A stretch of 37,590 nt of DNA, taken from positions 1 through 37,590 of the forward strand of contig JAJPHR010000091.1 in assembly GCA_021325145.1 (NCBI GenBank), in the 5' to 3' direction. The stretch is from Verrucomicrobiota bacterium (GTDB lineage Bacteria; Verrucomicrobiota; Verrucomicrobiia; Limisphaerales; Pedosphaeraceae). A program made the translations under genes and the position numbers. Below are positions 16,180 through 22,770 of the stretch, piece by piece; position 1 is the first letter of the stretch; the number at the start of each line of letters is the position of its first letter. Below the pieces are notes generated by a model, which worked only from the letters and a program-made list of their open reading frames with translations, was not told the origin of the DNA and made no database searches.

Positions 16180-17340
16180 CTATTGGATGGGTCGCTGCCT
16201 GGGCACGGAGATGACGCTGCCGTCGCCGTTCGTCACGGTTTGTAGAAAGAACTCGTTCGTGCCTCTGAGGAAAAGGCCGTTCGTTCTCCCAAACTGCTCA
16301 TTGGTGTCCACATTGGGCACTCCATTCACAATAAACCCGTTCGTGCCGCTCATGAAAATGCCGTTGGTCCGGCGGCCAAACCGATCATCGTCATCGCGAA
16401 ACCGGCGATCATCCCGGTCATGGTCATCACGGTCACGATCAACTCTAAAGCGATCATCCCGATCTCCAACGACCATCCCGTTCGTCCCTCGATTATCCCG
16501 ATCCCTGCGATCATCCCGATCACCAAAGGTCATGCGGTTCGTCCCCCGGTCATCCCGATCCTGATCACGATCGCGGTCCCGGTCGCGGTCACGGTCACGA
16601 TCCCGGTCCCGAAATTGATTGGTCGATGAATTCGGCTGGCCAAACGAGTTCGTCGCTCCGCCGGAAAAGGACCCCTGGCCTGTTTGCCGGCCGGACCCGG
16701 GGTTCGCCGTGCCCGCGGCGGCGGGCGGCGGCGCGATCACCGCCCCATTGGGCGCTATCAACGCGCCGTTGGGGGCTCGTGTCGCTCCATTAGGCGCGGT
16801 AAAGGTTCCGAACTGGGTCAGGACCGTTCCGTTGGGAGCCCTTATTGTTCCATCGGGAGCGCGCACCAACCCGTTGGGCAGCGTAACACTCCCGTTGGGA
16901 AACGTTGCATTCCCATTGGGTGCGTTCAAGGTCCCGTTCGGTGTGGTCAACGTTCCATTCGGCGCGTTCAAAGTCCCACTCGGCGCAGTCAGGTTTCCGC
17001 TGGGAGCGGTCAACGTCCCGCTTGGCGCGCTCAATGCTCCGCCAACCGGCGGAGCGCCATCTGGCGGTGGAGTCATCGGACCCCCGGCAGGAGGTGCGTC
17101 ACCGTTATCGGGCGGATTCAAATTCCCGCCCGCAGGAGAACTGCCCCCGGGAGGAACCGCAGTCCCTGGAGGTGCAAAGGCCGTGCCCGCAGGCGGGGCA
17201 GGTTTTGCGCCTTGCACGGGAGCTGGCGCCGGCGCTCGGCCGGCCGGCGCGGCGCCTGGCGTGCCTGCCGCAAATACCTGGCTGCACGTCAGAATGGCGC
17301 CAGCCAGAGTCGCCACTTGTTTCAATCTTCGAGAGTTCAT
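16180..17340 (-). CDS. Secreted repeat protein with 7-residue Pro-x-Gly repeats and Arg-Asp repeats (386 aa)
   Basis: A signal peptide (MNSRRLKQVATLAGAILTCSQVFA) precedes a Pro/Ala/Gly-rich spacer (about 25-104). About 14 copies of a 7-residue xPxGxxx unit follow without a single indel (about 105-202), e.g. APNGTLT. Next is an (Arg-Asp)n tract at about 244-312, then two copies of a RTNGxFxxGTNxF motif at the C-terminus. On the minus strand AAAGGAA precedes the ATG at good spacing. The composition suggests an extracellular or envelope structural protein with a regular beta or extended repeat and a highly charged, possibly cation-binding, segment. No enzyme motif and no named family. The + strand open frames here are shadows. 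Confidence 0.75.
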   Translation of the reverse strand: MNSRRLKQVATLAGAILTCSQVFAAGTPGAAPAGRAPAPAPVQGAKPAPPAGTAFAPPGTAVPPGGSSPAGGNLNPPDNGDAPPAGGPMTPPPDGAPPVGGALSAPSGTLTAPSGNLTAPSGTLNAPNGTLTTPNGTLNAPNGNATFPNGSVTLPNGLVRAPDGTIRAPNGTVLTQFGTFTAPNGATRAPNGALIAPNGAVIAPPPAAAGTANPGSGRQTGQGSFSGGATNSFGQPNSSTNQFRDRDRDRDRDRDRDRDQDRDDRGTNRMTFGDRDDRRDRDNRGTNGMVVGDRDDRFRVDRDRDDHDRDDRRFRDDDDRFGRRTNGIFMSGTNGFIVNGVPNVDTNEQFGRTNGLFLRGTNEFFLQTVTNGDGSVISVPRQRPIQ

Positions 17341-17341
17341 T

Positions 17342-17901
17342 TAATTAATTCCTTTCTTCTGTGTAAACAGGACCAGTACGCCTGGGACGCACGCGCCCGT
17401 GCCATCCATTTCCCCTTCTTCCTTCCTTATCAGCGCAACCTGTGCCATCGCGCATTCCTTTGCCAAAAGTCCTTGCCAGCGAATGGCTTGCGAACCCTTC
17501 CACAAGCAATCCAAATCACCGCTGGATGCAATTCGCGGATTATTCCCGCCCGGCCTTTGCAGATTGCGAAGCTTGCCTTGGGGCCAATACCCCGGCATTT
17601 GACCCAACTCCCATTACATCTGCGAACGGGAGGCCGGGCGCAGTTCGACACCGTTCTTGCCTGGAAAGGTAGGGACATCGCGCTGCGATGTCCCCGCCCG
17701 CGTTCCAGCGGGCGGAACGCGCCGCCGAAACCGGGCGATCTGGATCATTCGTTCCGTCGCCTGACGCTGCGCTCGGCGACGGCGACGGCGCAGCGCGCCA
17801 TCCCTACCAAAGACATGGCAACAGTGTTGCACCTGCTGAGTGCCCCTCTCGGACACATACCCTTGACTTGCCTTCACCCCTCCTTTATTCCTCCACCCAT
17901 A
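17342..17901. other. Gene-free stretch upstream of ugd, with a dispersed repeat
   Basis: Short open frames on both strands overlap with no ribosome binding sites, and I see no gene. The stretch contains one copy of a ~60-base palindromic dispersed repeat (17661-17719). Just upstream of ugd is a short C/T-rich leader without a Shine-Dalgarno. Confidence 0.5.
17661..17719 (-). repeat. Dispersed palindromic intergenic repeat, copy A
   Basis: Read on the minus strand, this aligns over ~58 bases with 33546-33605 (+ strand), with few mismatches: CGTTCCGC-x-CGCT, GAACGCGGGC, GACAT, CGCGATGTCCC. It contains a 10-bp inverted repeat, GGGACATCGC against GCGATGTCCC, with a 3-base spacer. This is typical of a REP-like intergenic element. 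Confidence 0.6.
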
Positions 17902-19167
17902 ATGCGACCGCTGAATAAAATCGCTGTCTTTGGATTGGGCAAACTGGGCGCCTGCATCGCCGCGACTCTCGCCGCGCGCGGGTTCCAGGTGCTTGGCGTG
18001 GACATCGATCCCGAAAAAGTCCGCCGTATCAATGCCGGTGAGGCCCCGGTCGAAGAACCGTTGCTCGCCGAAACCATCCGCAAAGGCCGCGGTTGCCTGC
18101 GCGCGACCAGCGATGTGAATGAGGCCCGGGACACGGACGCTTCCTGCTACATCCCGCCTTCACCGAGTTTGCTGGACGGAAGCTTTTCGACCGAATTTCT
18201 CCTGCGCGCGATGCAACCGATGGCCCGCGCCGTCCGCGCGGCAGGCAACCAGGGGCATATCTTCGTCGTAAATTCGACCACCACGCCCGGTTCGATGCGC
18301 GGCGTCATCCTGCCGATGCTCGAGCACGAAACCGGCTGGACTTGCGGCCGCGAATTTGGCCTTTGCTATAACCCGGAGTTTATTGCCTTGGGCGACGTTG
18401 TTCGTGGCTTGCTTGAACCGGACATGGTGCTCATCGGCGAGTCGGACGCAAACAGCGGCCAGCGGTTGGCGGATTTGTATCAGCGCTACAACACGAATCA
18501 CCCGCACGTCGCGCGCATGTCCCTGACCAGCGCCGAGTTGACCAAGATTTCGGTGAATAGTTTCATCACGATGAAGATCAGCTTCACAAACCAGCTTCGC
18601 CTCATCGCCGGCAAATTCCCCGACGCGAACATCCACGACATGCTCGCGGCCATCGGCTGCGACAGCCGGATCGGCTCCAAATACCTGCGGGCCGGGCTGA
18701 GCTTTGGCGGACCGTGCTTCCCGCGCGACAATCGGCTGGTCTCCTACGTCGCCCGCCGGCATGGGCTGGAAGCGCCCCTGGCCGAGGCCACGGACCGGGT
18801 CAATGAGGCCACCAAACACGCGCTCGCGGAGCAGGTGGCCGCGCTGGTCCAACCCGGGGACACCGTGCTGTTGCTGGGGATGGCTTATCGTCCGCACACT
18901 TACATTGTGGAAGAATCAGCCGGGTTGTACCTGGCGCACCATTTAAAACAACGCGGCTGCCGCGTGCTCGTCCACGATTACCAGGCCAAGCCCGAAAACA
19001 GCCCGAGCCTGATCGAGTTCGAAAACCTCGATTCGCCTGAAGCCCTTCCCAAAGATGCGCGGCCAAAAGCAGTTGCCCTCTGCTGCCCGTGGCCGCAATA
19101 CCGCGACGTTGTTTTGCCCACTGGCGCGCAAGTAATTGATCCCTGGGGCTTGCGCCGCGATGCGTAA
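17902..19167 (+). CDS. ugd: UDP-glucose/GDP-mannose 6-dehydrogenase family protein
   Basis: Oxidises a nucleotide sugar (most likely UDP-glucose to UDP-glucuronate) with NAD for surface polysaccharide synthesis. I chose the ATG at 17902 because the NAD-binding strand follows at once: IAVFGLGKLGACIAATLAARG, then VDID. The frame is open far upstream but that part is non-coding. The active-site Cys272 lies in SFGGPCFPRD, with the family helix SAELTKISVNSFITMKISF before it. The C-terminal UDP-binding domain is VLLLGMAYRPHT...ES. At 421 residues it has normal length. Substrate (UDP-glucose versus GDP-mannose or UDP-HexNAc) cannot be fixed from sequence alone; the YIPPSPS stretch is unusual. Confidence 0.85.
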   Translation: MRPLNKIAVFGLGKLGACIAATLAARGFQVLGVDIDPEKVRRINAGEAPVEEPLLAETIRKGRGCLRATSDVNEARDTDASCYIPPSPSLLDGSFSTEFLLRAMQPMARAVRAAGNQGHIFVVNSTTTPGSMRGVILPMLEHETGWTCGREFGLCYNPEFIALGDVVRGLLEPDMVLIGESDANSGQRLADLYQRYNTNHPHVARMSLTSAELTKISVNSFITMKISFTNQLRLIAGKFPDANIHDMLAAIGCDSRIGSKYLRAGLSFGGPCFPRDNRLVSYVARRHGLEAPLAEATDRVNEATKHALAEQVAALVQPGDTVLLLGMAYRPHTYIVEESAGLYLAHHLKQRGCRVLVHDYQAKPENSPSLIEFENLDSPEALPKDARPKAVALCCPWPQYRDVVLPTGAQVIDPWGLRRDA

Positions 19168-19287
19168 ATAAAGGCGGCAGGTGGGATGGGAAATCCCCGG
19201 CCGCCGGATGTAGGAAGCCATATGACGCTCGCGGCTTGTCGCGCCCTGCCAGGCAGAAGGCCGGACCAAGCTCTTGCAACTTCCTCC

Positions 19288-19704
19288 CTATACAAATTCC
19301 TCCCGCGCCGGTGTCTTAATAGTGAAAGCAGCTTTCGTGCTATGAAGGCACTGCCAGCCTTGGAGGTGGGGAATGTCCCGGGTCACGCCGAGCCGTGACG
19401 CCGAAATGGGTCCTGTGGATACGAACTCGCGGGACCAGACCGGCGCAAAAGCGCCGCCGCCAATGGGAGCGAAGCAACCGGAAGTGCTCCAAAGGGAATA
19501 TGGCGAAGGCTCGGTCGCCTGGATCTCGCGGCGAATTTGGCCCTCGATTTCAAGTCGTTGCCAATAGCCAGTCGCCGCTGCAAATTCTGCGGCATACTTT
19601 TCGCGTATCTTTGCCTCAATGGCCGCCTGCTTTTCGCGGTAAGCGGGACTGTGCAAAATCCGCCGCAATCCCTCGGCCACAAATCCTAATGACGGCTTAC
19701 GCAT
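19288..19704 (-). CDS. Small conserved helical protein, C-terminal half doubtful (138 aa)
   Basis: Residues ~1-70 look genuine: a charged helical segment SPAYREKQAAIEAKIREKYAAEF, then YWQRLEIEGQIRREI. This resembles short uncharacterised proteins I associate with Verrucomicrobiota and Planctomycetota genomes, which usually end soon after. From about residue 75 the sequence becomes low-complexity (GCFAPIGGGAFAPVW...) and may be intergenic read-through after a frame disruption. No function known. Confidence 0.45.
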   Translation of the reverse strand: MRKPSLGFVAEGLRRILHSPAYREKQAAIEAKIREKYAAEFAAATGYWQRLEIEGQIRREIQATEPSPYSLWSTSGCFAPIGGGAFAPVWSREFVSTGPISASRLGVTRDIPHLQGWQCLHSTKAAFTIKTPAREEFV

Positions 19705-19749
19705 GTAACACAGTCTCCCACTAAATGGTCAAAAGACAAGGCTCATATT

Positions 19750-20123
19750 TCAAGATCGAGTCTGTCTGGGTGTAAGCAATTCCACCACATGTCCATCAGG
19801 ATCCTTCACCACCGCGCGACGCCCCCATTCAGAATCACTGGGAGGCGTAAGAATCTGGCCGCCAACCTGAGACAACCGCTCTACAATCTCGTCCACCGCC
19901 TCAACCCGGAAGCCAATCCGCATCCCCGTTGTGGGCGACGATTTCTGGCTGAGCGGGTAAATCTCAAAAACCAAGCCGCTGTCTTCCGAAGTGTAGTGTT
20001 CCGGCCCAGACCATGCGCATGACGCGCCAACACGAGCCCCAGCGCGCGATAGAACACCGCCGCGCGCTCGATATCCGGCGAGCGAAGAACAACGAGATTC
20101 AGGCGTGGCGCAGCAGCGGACAT
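19750..20123 (-). pseudogene. Frameshifted glyoxalase/VOC-family protein
   Basis: The minus strand encodes a VOC domain in two frames. The first piece starts at the ATG at 20123: PRLNLVVLRSPDIERAAVFYRALGL, LARHAHG. The second continues in another frame from about 20010: GPEHYTSEDSG, VFEIYPLS, then MRIGFRVEAVDEIVERL and the C-terminal DPDGHVVELLTP. One missing base near 20005-20012, between HAHG and GPEHY, would restore a normal ~125-residue protein. VOC proteins bind metals and small molecules (glyoxalase, antibiotic resistance). It may be a real pseudogene or a sequencing error. Confidence 0.7.
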
Positions 20124-20200
20124 GTCAGGAACCACCGCGATAGTTATGCCTGGGCCGATGAGAGCGGTCAACCGTGAGGTGAGATGGGGCATTGGCCCAC

Positions 20201-20228
20201 TTCAATGGCGGCTTGAGCCGCTATTGAA
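20201..20228. promoter_or_regulatory. 28-base near-perfect palindrome in a divergent intergenic region
   Basis: Arms TTCAATGGCGGCT (20201-20213) and AGCCGCTATTGAA (20216-20228) pair at 12 of 13 positions, the remaining one being G-T, around a 2-base centre. The spacer is too short for a comfortable RNA loop, which favours an operator or dispersed palindrome over a terminator. It lies between the VOC remnant (minus) and the peroxiredoxin gene (plus). Confidence 0.45.
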
Positions 20229-20363
20229 TGAGACATTACATTTTCACCCGACTTTGCGTTGGACAACCTGAATCTGAGGATTACGTTTTAAACGGTGGCG
20301 GTGGGGACCCCCGATCCGAGTTCAATCCAAAGAATTCGACGCATTGGAAGGAAAGGCTTTGCC

Positions 20364-20936
20364 ATGAGCAGCGAGAAGACCAAGTCGGGCACGCAAAAAC
20401 AGGACAAACAGCTTAATCCCAGGGGCCGTAGGGCCGTGGCCTTGCCGCCCGGCGAGAAAGCGCCCGAGTTCACGCTCAAATCCACGCCGGACCAGGCGGT
20501 GAGTCTGAGTGATTTTCGCGGGCAACCGGTGGTGCTGGCTTTTTATCCGGCGGACTGGAGCCCGGTCTGCGGCGACCAGATGTCGCTTTACAACGAGGTT
20601 CTTCCCGAGTTCCAGAACCTGGGCGCTGAACTGCTGGGCATTTCGGTGGACGGCGTTTGGTGCCACGCGGCATTTGCCCGGGACCGCAAGCTGCACTTTC
20701 CGCTGCTCTCGGATTTCGAGCCGAAGAGCGAAGTGGCCCGTGCTTATCACGCCTACCGCGAGGGTGATGGCGTGAGCGAACGGGCGCTGTTCGTGATCGA
20801 CGAATCCGGCGTTGTCTTCTGGAGCTATGTTTCGCCCATCGGGGTGAATCCGGGCGCGGCGGGGATTTTGGCCGCGCTGGAAGATCTCCAAAACAAGAAA
20901 CAACAAAATTTGCAACCGCAACCACAACACGCCTAG
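20364..20936 (+). CDS. Peroxiredoxin (AhpE/BCP-like thioredoxin fold)
   Basis: Reduces hydroperoxides through a cysteine. The start at 20364 is chosen because AGGAAAGG at 20349-20356 precedes it at 7 bases, which excludes the upstream in-frame start. The domain begins at PPGEKAPEF; peroxidatic Cys69 lies in FYPADWSPVCGDQ, and a second cysteine, Cys100, in SVDGVWCHAAF replaces the usual small residue. RALFVIDESGVV is the late strand. The C-terminal NKKQQNLQPQPQ tail is unusual. No signal peptide, so cytosolic. The stop TAG is part of the next gene's ribosome binding site (TAGGAGG), so both are co-translated. Confidence 0.85.
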   Translation: MSSEKTKSGTQKQDKQLNPRGRRAVALPPGEKAPEFTLKSTPDQAVSLSDFRGQPVVLAFYPADWSPVCGDQMSLYNEVLPEFQNLGAELLGISVDGVWCHAAFARDRKLHFPLLSDFEPKSEVARAYHAYREGDGVSERALFVIDESGVVFWSYVSPIGVNPGAAGILAALEDLQNKKQQNLQPQPQHA

Positions 20937-20944
20937 GAGGAATT

Positions 20945-21511
20945 ATGAAACGTGATATTTCAAGCTCAATAGAACACGAACGGCTCGCCCTGCCGGTCAG
21001 TCGGCGCGATCACATCCAGGGACGCCTTAACGCGCCGATTACTCTGGTCGAGTATGGCGATTACGAATGCCCTTATTGCGGGGCGGCTCATCCGGTGGTC
21101 AAGGCCGTCCAGCAGGCTTTGGGTGGTCGGCTGTGTTTTGCCTTCCGCAACTTCCCGCTCGTCAACATGCACCCCCATGCCGAACACGCGTCCGAAGCAG
21201 CCGAGTCAGCCGGGGCTCAGGAACGTTTCTGGGAGATGCACGACACGCTCTACGAGAATCAGGACGCGCTGGAGGACGAAGACCTGGCGGAGTACGCCGC
21301 CGCGCTCGGCCTGGACGCCCGCCGGCTAATGGCGGAGGTGTTGTCCGGGTCTTATCACGCGCGCATCCGGGAGGACTTCATTAGCGGAGTCAGGAGCGGG
21401 GTGAACGGCACGCCCTCGTTCTTCATCAATGGCCTGCGCTACGACGGTTCATACGATTACGAGCCCCTGCTCGCCGCGCTGACCGAGGCCGGCGAGGGGC
21501 GTCGCGAATAA
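20945..21511 (+). CDS. DsbA-family thiol oxidoreductase, cytosolic (188 aa)
   Basis: This is a thioredoxin-fold protein with a helical insertion. The active site C42-P-Y-C45 lies in VEYGDYECPYCG and the cis-Pro loop is GTPSFFINGLRYDG. Its AGGAGG overlaps the peroxiredoxin stop codon, giving tight coupling. No signal peptide is present, so unlike periplasmic DsbA it probably works in the cytosol, perhaps as the reductant of the coupled peroxiredoxin; that partnership is inferred from gene order. Related cytosolic members carry a similar N-terminal extension (here LALPVSRRDHIQGRLNAPITL). Confidence 0.85.
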   Translation: MKRDISSSIEHERLALPVSRRDHIQGRLNAPITLVEYGDYECPYCGAAHPVVKAVQQALGGRLCFAFRNFPLVNMHPHAEHASEAAESAGAQERFWEMHDTLYENQDALEDEDLAEYAAALGLDARRLMAEVLSGSYHARIREDFISGVRSGVNGTPSFFINGLRYDGSYDYEPLLAALTEAGEGRRE

Positions 21512-21598
21512 TTGCCCCGTTCCCATCTCTGTTAGCGTCGGCGCCGAAGTGTTGGAAAACGCTTGCCTCCGCAGGCTGGCGGGCCAGAATCCTGTTCC

Positions 21599-22738
21599 AT
21601 GAAAAGCCCGCTATGGATCGCTCCCTGCCTGCTGGCCATTATCGCCGCTGTTGTCCGGTTTCCTGAGGCTGCCTCAGCGGCTTCCGGAACGCTTGATCCG
21701 CTCCCGCCGCCCCTGGCCATGCCGAAACCGGGGCCGACCAATGACGCGCCCTACGCGCCGCAGCCGATTTTGCAGGGCGGAGTGGTCGTGCCGTTGTATC
21801 CGCTAGACTCGCCGTTCCTCAAACAAGACCGGATTCGCGAGGCCGAGCAATACAATATGAGCAAATCCGTGCCGGGACGGATCAACAGCATCATTAATAT
21901 TCACAACCCATCCATCGAAGTTCACACGGTGGAGGGCGGGCTCAACACCGGCGTGGCGGTCATCCTGGCGGCGGGAGGCGGCCACAACACGCTGAACGTG
22001 GGCACCGAAAGCGCGGATTTTGTGCCCTGGTTCTACAACCACGGGGTGAACACGATCATCCTGCGCTATCGTTTGCGGCATGACGGTTACAGCTCGCAAA
22101 TCGACGCGGTCAATGATGCCTTCCAGGCGATCCGTTTGGTGCGCGCGCATGCGAAGGATTGGAACATCGACCCGAACAAAATTGGCATCATGGGATTTTC
22201 CGCCGGCGCGGAACTGGCCGCGCCCGCGGCGATTTTCTTCGAAGATTTCGATAAGACCAACAGCGCGCCCACTGATCCGCTGGCCGGTATTTCTTCGCGG
22301 CCGGATTTCGTGGGTTTGGTGTATCCCGGCCCGACACCGTTCGCGCGCGGCGGCAGCCCGCCCATTCCGCGCAACGCACCGCCGGGCTTCATCACGTGCG
22401 GCGGTTCCGGTGACCGCGTTCACGCCATCTGGGCAGACGAATATCTCGCCGCCATGCTCAAAGCCGGAATTCCCAATGTGGAGATGCACATCTACGGCAA
22501 TGGCCGCCATCCCGGCGACGCGTTGCCCGACGGCAGCCACATGACCGGCGGGCTGAGCGACCGCAACGGCACGCCGTTCGGCACGTGGCAGGACCGTTTC
22601 ATTGATTGGTTCCGCGACCTGGGCTTTCTGCAAAAGCCCGGAGTGGAGACGAAGGCGGCGAGGGATATTGCGAGTTTTCTCAGTCAACCGCAGCGTGGGA
22701 CTGAACGGCGAGCTGCGAGCGGGCAGGGCACGAAGTAA
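21599..22738 (+). CDS. Secreted alpha/beta-hydrolase, acetyl-esterase-like (379 aa)
   Basis: The ATG at 21599 gives a clear signal peptide (MKSPLWIAPCLLAIIAAVVRF...ASAAS). The fold is alpha/beta hydrolase: nucleophile Ser201 in GIMGFSAGAE, oxyanion-hole region AAGGGH, a helix AFQAIRLVRAHAKDW before the nucleophile strand, an acid residue in the GSGDRVHAIWADEYL region and a probable catalytic His in GNGRHPGD. The layout matches bacterial xylan/pectin acetyl-esterases of the BD-FAE/axe type. It is probably exported and removes acetyl groups from polysaccharide. The stop lies only 32 bases from the convergent helicase gene. Confidence 0.8.
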   Translation: MKSPLWIAPCLLAIIAAVVRFPEAASAASGTLDPLPPPLAMPKPGPTNDAPYAPQPILQGGVVVPLYPLDSPFLKQDRIREAEQYNMSKSVPGRINSIINIHNPSIEVHTVEGGLNTGVAVILAAGGGHNTLNVGTESADFVPWFYNHGVNTIILRYRLRHDGYSSQIDAVNDAFQAIRLVRAHAKDWNIDPNKIGIMGFSAGAELAAPAAIFFEDFDKTNSAPTDPLAGISSRPDFVGLVYPGPTPFARGGSPPIPRNAPPGFITCGGSGDRVHAIWADEYLAAMLKAGIPNVEMHIYGNGRHPGDALPDGSHMTGGLSDRNGTPFGTWQDRFIDWFRDLGFLQKPGVETKAARDIASFLSQPQRGTERRAASGQGTK

Positions 22739-22770
22739 TGGGGATCGAGTGAACCACCTCAGCGAAAAAC

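Noticed and set aside
16404..17028. Possible CRISPR or minisatellite array
   Set aside because: The periodic DNA is the coding side of protein repeats (21-bp units and Arg-Asp codons); there are no unique spacers between identical repeats.
16619..17344. Plus-strand open frame with PLGAxxxP repeats
   Set aside because: It mirrors the minus-strand 7-residue repeat gene, which has a signal peptide, ribosome binding site and terminator; the plus-strand reading has none.
16684..17901. Long N-terminal extension of the ugd frame
   Set aside because: The 406 extra codons are antisense to the repeat protein and cross a dispersed repeat; the NAD-binding strand begins just after the ATG at 17902.
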